NCBI GenBank assembly: GCA_030632765.1
Contig: DAOVUC010000054.1
Span: forward strand, 1-8,767
Source of the DNA: Candidatus Dadabacteria bacterium
GTDB lineage: Bacteria > Desulfobacterota_D > UBA1144 > Nemesobacterales > UBA2774
Length of the DNA: 8,767 nt
Reading direction: 5' to 3'
Positions 5,469 to 8,767 of the stretch are shown here, in pieces (position 1 is the stretch's first letter; each line of letters begins with the position of its first letter). A program made the translations under genes and the position numbers. The notes beneath the pieces were generated by a model, which saw only the letters and a list, made by a program, of their open reading frames with translations, did not search any database and was not told the DNA's origin.

Positions 5469-6758
5469 TTAATCCGCTATTTCCAAATCCTCTTCCTTGG
5501 CAATGCGCAAGCCTTCTTTCTCATTGACCCGGCTTAATAATATCGCACCCAGGACAAAGAATATTATGAGCGATATAATGCTTAAACGGCTGTTTCCAGT
5601 GAGCTGACCTACAACTGCAAATATAAAGGGTCCAATAAACCCGCCCATTCGGGAGCTCATACCGTAGAATCCGAAAAACTCAGCCGTTTTCGCCTTTGGA
5701 ATCATGGAGCCGAAATAGGACCTGCTTAGTGCCTGGGTTCCTCCTTGTACGGTTCCAACTAAGAAAGCAAGAATCCAGAAATCAAGAGCCGTAGATATAA
5801 AATAGCCCCCGATCGATATAATCGTATAAACAAAAAGGCCTATGTAAATGCAATTCTTTGTGCCGATCGATTTAGCGAATCTTCCGAAGCCGAACGCGAA
5901 AGGAATACCCACAAATTGAGTCATTAAGAGAGCGCCGATAAGATCATTTCTCCCAATACCAATCTCAGCGCCATAGATAGTAGCCATTTTTATAATCGTC
6001 CCGATTCCATCGTTGTAAATCAGAAACGCTATAAGGAATATAGTTAACTCTCGATAGCGTTTGATGTTATGGAAAGTTTTGCTAAGTTCTTTATATCCCG
6101 CCGCGAGCGTGCTTCCTCTTCCCTCCCCAGTTTTCTCAGGCTCTCTAACATTTAGAATAAGAGGGATTGTGAATATGGCCCACCATATTGATACGCTAAC
6201 AAATGAGAGTCTTGCAGCAAGACCTTTGTCCGACATCAGCTGAAGCATTAAAACGTTAATTGCGAGTAATATCCCCCCTCCCAGGTACCCGATTGCGTAC
6301 CCTCTGGTTGAAACTCTGTCTATATCTTCAGGTTTTGCCACATGAGGGAGAAGTGAGTCGTGGAATACATCACTGAGCGCAAAACCCAAATTGCTGATAA
6401 TAAAAATTACAGATGCCATGAGCCAGTCACCGGTTTTTACGAAATACAGAGTGGCTGTGGTGAAAACGCCTAATGCAGTAAATATTATAAGAAGTTTTTT
6501 TCTAATCCCGAGAAGATTTGCAACAGTTCCCAGCATGGGCGCCAGAAGCGCGGCGAGCAAAAGTCCGATGGTATTCGTGTAGCCCCAATAAACCGTTGCC
6601 TGATTTGCTGATAGAGTCGAAGCCGCTACATGACTGTAATACACCGGTAAGATCGCGGCCATAACCGTTGCGGCATATGCGTTTTCGGCCCAGTGATACA
6701 TTGCCCAGGAATTTACGGTTTTCCTGTAATTGCTATCGTCTTGAGAATGGTTCGCCAT
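5469..6758 (-). CDS. MFS transporter, Atg22/UMF1 type
   Basis: A 429-aa inner-membrane protein with about 12 hydrophobic helices (near residues 17-41, 58-80, 88-107, 112-130, 153-175, 184-203, 237-255, 273-291, 303-322, 326-345, 371-389, 393-409). Family signatures are SWAMYHWAENAYAATVMAAI (residues 17-36), RVSTRGYAIGYLGGG (148-162) and GGTQALSRSYFGSMIPKAK (339-357) followed by AEFFGFYGMSSRMGGFIGP. These are typical of the bacterial relatives of yeast Atg22, which exports amino acids from the vacuole; the substrate of bacterial members is not established, and I assign none. The N-terminal Asp of the usual YDWA motif is His here (YHWA). The ATG at 6758 has only a weak ribosome site. A 7-bp inverted repeat lies in its leader. 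It stands alone, so context gives no substrate clue. Confidence 0.88.
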   Translation of the reverse strand: MANHSQDDSNYRKTVNSWAMYHWAENAYAATVMAAILPVYYSHVAASTLSANQATVYWGYTNTIGLLLAALLAPMLGTVANLLGIRKKLLIIFTALGVFTTATLYFVKTGDWLMASVIFIISNLGFALSDVFHDSLLPHVAKPEDIDRVSTRGYAIGYLGGGILLAINVLMLQLMSDKGLAARLSFVSVSIWWAIFTIPLILNVREPEKTGEGRGSTLAAGYKELSKTFHNIKRYRELTIFLIAFLIYNDGIGTIIKMATIYGAEIGIGRNDLIGALLMTQFVGIPFAFGFGRFAKSIGTKNCIYIGLFVYTIISIGGYFISTALDFWILAFLVGTVQGGTQALSRSYFGSMIPKAKTAEFFGFYGMSSRMGGFIGPFIFAVVGQLTGNSRLSIISLIIFFVLGAILLSRVNEKEGLRIAKEEDLEIAD

Positions 6759-6766
6759 TCTTACTC

Positions 6767-6786
6767 AACAAATAATTGGATTTGTT
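6767..6786. repeat. Inverted repeat in the transporter leader
   Basis: AACAAAT-AATTGG-ATTTGTT, with perfect 7-bp arms, lies 8 bp before the transporter start codon. In the mRNA it would form an AU-rich hairpin next to the ribosome site; as DNA it could be an operator. Too weak to assign a role. Confidence 0.4.
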
Positions 6787-6863
6787 TACTAGGCTTATCT
6801 TAATCTAATCTTCGTGAAAAAAGTAGTGGTTATAAATCTGGGGAGTTTGTTTTTTATTTTAAA

Positions 6864-6944
6864 AGTTTCAATGCATTCAGACTGACAGCGAAGGAGTAAC
6901 AGCGCCCCGCATTGTCATTCTGAGTAGTGAAGCTACGAAGAATC
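6864..6944. repeat. Composite palindromic repeat, copy 1
   Basis: It consists of a decayed inverted unit (about 6864-6889, containing CATTCAGACTGACAGC), a spacer (about 6892-6912) and a forward unit (6913-6944) beginning TGTCATTCTGAG. The forward unit folds as ATTCT / GA / GTAGT-GAA-GCTAC / GA / AGAAT. It matches the forward unit of copy 2 at 29 of 32 positions, and the spacers are related. Similarity extends past 6944 to the stop codon of the GIY-YIG gene (6951-6953). Confidence 0.75.
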
Positions 6945-6950
6945 CCTCTT

Positions 6951-7238
6951 TTATAAATCAAATTCTTCTTTGCCTAAATCCTTCCATGCTGGATTAACAG
7001 ATTCAATTAAATTTATCTTCTTCTCTCGCAGCCAGCCTTTAATCTGCTTTTCTCTTGCTATTGCCACGGAGATGTCATCTGTTTCCTCATGGTAGACTAG
7101 CTTGGTAATATTATACTTTTTAGTAAACCCTTCGATGATTTTGCTCTTATGCTCATAAATCCTTCGTGATAGGTTATTTGTCACGCCTACGTACAGTGTC
7201 TTCGAGCGGTTTGTCATAACGTATACATAGTAGGCCAT
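6951..7238 (-). CDS. GIY-YIG domain nuclease, stand-alone
   Basis: A 95-aa protein consisting of one GIY-YIG (URI-type) endonuclease domain. The two motif strands are YYVYVMTN (residues 3-10) and LYVGVTNNL (15-23). They are followed by the catalytic-arginine helix RRIYEHK (25-31), the KYNITKLVYHE strand and the helix with the expected catalytic glutamate E63 (AREKQIKGW, 61-69). It ends with the family-typical LIESVNPAWKDL. The length is normal for single-domain members, whose biological role is not settled. No DNA-binding domain is attached. The ATG at 7238 has little Shine-Dalgarno support. The gene lies between two copies of a composite palindromic repeat, and its stop codon touches copy 1. 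That arrangement suggests it may travel with, or act on, these repeats; this is an inference. Confidence 0.88.
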   Translation of the reverse strand: MAYYVYVMTNRSKTLYVGVTNNLSRRIYEHKSKIIEGFTKKYNITKLVYHEETDDISVAIAREKQIKGWLREKKINLIESVNPAWKDLGKEEFDL

Positions 7239-7327
7239 TAATTATAAGCCTGTCTACATTTCATGGTTATTGCAAGCGTTAAATACGGACATGGATTGTA
7301 CAAAAATTATTTTGGTTTATAAAGATT

Positions 7328-7412
7328 AGACTCTTCGTTACACTCAGAGTGACAACTAGGGGTAATAACACACCACGCTGTCATTCTGAGTAGCAGAGCT
7401 ACGAAGAATCTC
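7328..7412. repeat. Composite palindromic repeat, copy 2
   Basis: The inverted unit is 7328-7360 (AGACTCTTCG...GACAACTAGG), the spacer 7361-7378 and the forward unit 7379-7410 (TGTCATTCTGAGTAGCAGAG...). The forward unit folds as ATTCT / GA / GTAGC-AGA-GCTAC / GA / AGAAT. The inverted unit, read on the minus strand, folds as ACTCT / GA / GT-GTA-AC / GA / AGAGT. The order of units is the same as in copy 1, 466 bp away. The 314-bp gap 7239-7552 holds only this copy, the unit at 7440-7472 and the hairpin at 7514-7540. Confidence 0.8.
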
Positions 7413-7439
7413 TTTTTTATCTTAGTCAGTACGACTACT

Positions 7440-7472
7440 AGACTCTTCACTTCATTCAGAGTGACAACTAGG
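7440..7472 (-). repeat. Additional inverted repeat unit
   Basis: A third inverted-orientation unit, 29 of 33 positions identical to 7328-7360 and ending in the same GACAACTAGG. On the minus strand it folds as ACTCT / GA / AT-GAA-GT / GA / AGAGT. With the forward unit at 7379-7410 it also forms a long imperfect inverted repeat of about 90 bp, of the kind seen in miniature fold-back elements. Confidence 0.78.
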
Positions 7473-7513
7473 AAATGTTGTGTTTTTGGTAGCAGACAGA
7501 GTGTTCTTACCAG

Positions 7514-7540
7514 GCTGAGGAGCAATTCATGCTCCTCAGC
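7514..7540. terminator. Strong hairpin behind the moeB-like gene
   Basis: GCTGAGGAGCA (7514-7524) and TGCTCCTCAGC (7530-7540) form a perfect 11-bp stem with a 5-nt loop, 12 nt past the stop codon of the minus-strand gene. On the minus strand no T run follows, so it may be a weak terminator or a 3'-protecting hairpin. On the plus strand an AT-rich stretch (TAATTTATTGTTTT) follows, so plus-strand termination would be better. Confidence 0.6.
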
Positions 7541-7552
7541 TAATTTATTGTT

Positions 7553-8722
7553 TTAATATCTAGGCATGTCGGGATCAAATTTTTCAGCCCAGGCGTCTAT
7601 TCCGCCTTCGAGATTCTTGACGTTTTTAAATCCCTTATCTTTTAAAAACCGCGTAGCATTCATACTTCTGCCGCCATGATGGCAGTGCACAACAATCTCG
7701 TCCTCTTCGTTCAGTTCGTCGAGTCTGTCAGCAATCTCGCCAAGCGGAATTAGAACTGAGCCCTCAATGTTGCATATGTCGTATTCGTGGTATTCCCTAA
7801 CATCTAGGAGAACCACGTTGTTTTCGTTATCGCGGATTTCTTTAAATTGGTCTATGTTAATTTCCAAAACGTCCTCCTCAGATTCTTCCCTCTGGGTCGT
7901 TTCTTCCTGCCCTAATTCACCTCGGCCGATTCCGCAGAACTCTTCATAATCAATAAGTTCTTTGATGGTCGCGTTCTCGCCGCAAATTGGGCAGTTAGGA
8001 TCTTTCCTGAGCTTCATTTCTCTAGGCTGCATCTCTAATACATCTAAGAATAGAAGCCTCCCTATTAATGGATTGCCTTGCTCTATTATTAGCTTTACAG
8101 CCTCTGCCGCTTGCAGTGTTCCTATAATTCCAGGAAGAATTCCGAGCACTCCGCCTTCAGCACAACTAGGTACCAATCCCGGAGGCGGCGGCTCAGGATA
8201 AAGACATCTGTAGCAAGGCCCCTTCTTGGCGTCAAATACACTTACCTGACCTTCAAATCTAAAAATGCTTCCGTATACATTTGGTTTTCCTAAGAGTACA
8301 CATGAGTCATTTACTAAATATCTGGTTGCGAAGTTATCTGTTCCATCGACTATAATGTCGTAGTCTTTGATTATTTCCATAGCATTCTCTGATGTTAGCA
8401 TTTCATTATATGTTGTCACTTTTATATCCGAGTTTAGCTCAAGTATCCTCTTCTTTGCAGATTCTACTTTTAACTCGCCTACGGTTTTCTCGCTATGTAT
8501 TATCTGTCTTTGCAGGTTGCTAAAATCAACAACATCAAAATCAAGCACACCAAGATGGCCAACTCCTGCGGCGACGAGATAAAGTGCTAATGGTGAACCA
8601 AGCCCGCCCGCCCCTATGCAAAGCACGCTTGAATTTATTAGTTTTTCTTGTCCCTCAACACCTACTTCAGGCATTATTAAGTGTCTGCTGTAGCGTTTTA
8701 CTTGTTCATTTGTAAGACCCAT
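7553..8722 (-). CDS. moeB: MoeB/ThiF-type E1-like adenylyltransferase fused to a rhodanese domain
   Basis: It adenylates the C-terminal Gly-Gly of a small sulfur-carrier protein (MoaD, ThiS or CysO type) and, by its rhodanese domain, probably helps form the thiocarboxylate. The adenylyltransferase domain covers residues about 5-250: nucleotide loop GAGGLGSP (37-44), NLQRQI (69-74), K85, VDGTDN (125-130, with D129), and zinc cysteines C170/C173 and C244/C247. C187 in VPSCAEGG is the conserved E1-like cysteine. An acidic linker (about 268-286) leads to the rhodanese domain (about 287-389), with LLDVREYHEY and active-site loop CHHGGRS (C347). Both active sites appear intact. This is the layout of mycobacterial MoeZ and eukaryotic MOCS3/Uba4. 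The partner (molybdopterin, thiamine or cysteine route) cannot be told here. The ATG at 8722 has a GGAAGG ribosome site (8736-8731). Confidence 0.93.
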   Translation of the reverse strand: MGLTNEQVKRYSRHLIMPEVGVEGQEKLINSSVLCIGAGGLGSPLALYLVAAGVGHLGVLDFDVVDFSNLQRQIIHSEKTVGELKVESAKKRILELNSDIKVTTYNEMLTSENAMEIIKDYDIIVDGTDNFATRYLVNDSCVLLGKPNVYGSIFRFEGQVSVFDAKKGPCYRCLYPEPPPPGLVPSCAEGGVLGILPGIIGTLQAAEAVKLIIEQGNPLIGRLLFLDVLEMQPREMKLRKDPNCPICGENATIKELIDYEEFCGIGRGELGQEETTQREESEEDVLEINIDQFKEIRDNENNVVLLDVREYHEYDICNIEGSVLIPLGEIADRLDELNEEDEIVVHCHHGGRSMNATRFLKDKGFKNVKNLEGGIDAWAEKFDPDMPRY

Positions 8723-8727
8723 GGTTT

Positions 8728-8767
8728 TTACCTTCCCATTTTATAAAATTTCTTAGAGTAGATTAAT
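8728..8767 (-). CDS. Possible 3' end of an upstream gene
   Basis: One minus-strand frame is open from the window edge for 12 codons and ends with a TAA at 8730-8728, 5 nt before the moeB-like start. The ribosome site of that gene would overlap this end, as in tight operons. Twelve codons are too few to prove coding, and the frame could be open by chance. Confidence 0.25.
   Translation of the reverse strand, partial: LIYSKKFYKMGR

Noticed and set aside
6864..7472. CRISPR array
   Set aside because: The repeat units alternate in orientation, have unequal spacing and related spacers, and surround a gene; no cas gene is present.
7307..7525. A 72-codon minus-strand frame across the repeat block, containing CHSECNEES
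   Set aside because: It runs through three palindromic repeat units; peptides of the CHSERSEES type are known spurious translations of such repeats. No ribosome site or domain is seen.

Overview
The window reads as a piece of chromosome from a low-GC, Gram-negative-type bacterium. Support: a canonical primary sigma factor, TTGACA/TATAAT-like promoters that fit it, a lipoprotein signal and a Sec signal peptide, and ordinary housekeeping genes not arranged in long operons. Gene content and style suggest an uncultured deltaproteobacterial or neighbouring lineage, but the sequence alone does not settle this.

Layout. 1-1092: the 3' part of the primary sigma factor gene (rpoD), cut by the window edge, convergent with a tyrosine recombinase gene (1109-2008, minus) that has two atypical active-site positions. 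2055-2221: a solitary 5S rRNA gene with its own promoter and T-run terminator, not next to 16S or 23S. 2257-2966: a pair of 23-bp tandem repeats, then purN (purine synthesis). 2963-4063: aroF, a DAHP synthase of the type with an N-terminal regulatory domain, on the minus strand, overlapping the end of purN by 4 bp and carrying a good promoter. 4192-4275: tRNA-Leu(CAA), followed immediately by a decayed phage-type integrase fragment (4276-4545), the scar of an element that once used this tRNA as its attachment site. 4533-5460: a small accessory stretch with a secreted 137-aa protein and an 84-aa lipoprotein, neither recognised; a 25/26-bp direct repeat brackets the first. 5469-6758: a 12-helix MFS transporter of the Atg22/UMF1 type. 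6864-7472: a GIY-YIG nuclease gene lying between two copies of a composite palindromic repeat, plus one more repeat unit. 7553-8722: a MoeB/ThiF-type E1-like adenylyltransferase fused to a rhodanese domain.

The housekeeping genes serve transcription, translation, purine and aromatic biosynthesis and sulfur transfer; they are mostly single genes with separate promoters. The most unusual part is the GIY-YIG/repeat block: four repeat units can be folded to the same plan (5-bp outer stem, tandem G-A mismatches, inner stem, 3-nt loop), with compensatory base changes between units. This suggests a structured, mobile short element that might be connected with the nuclease gene it surrounds.
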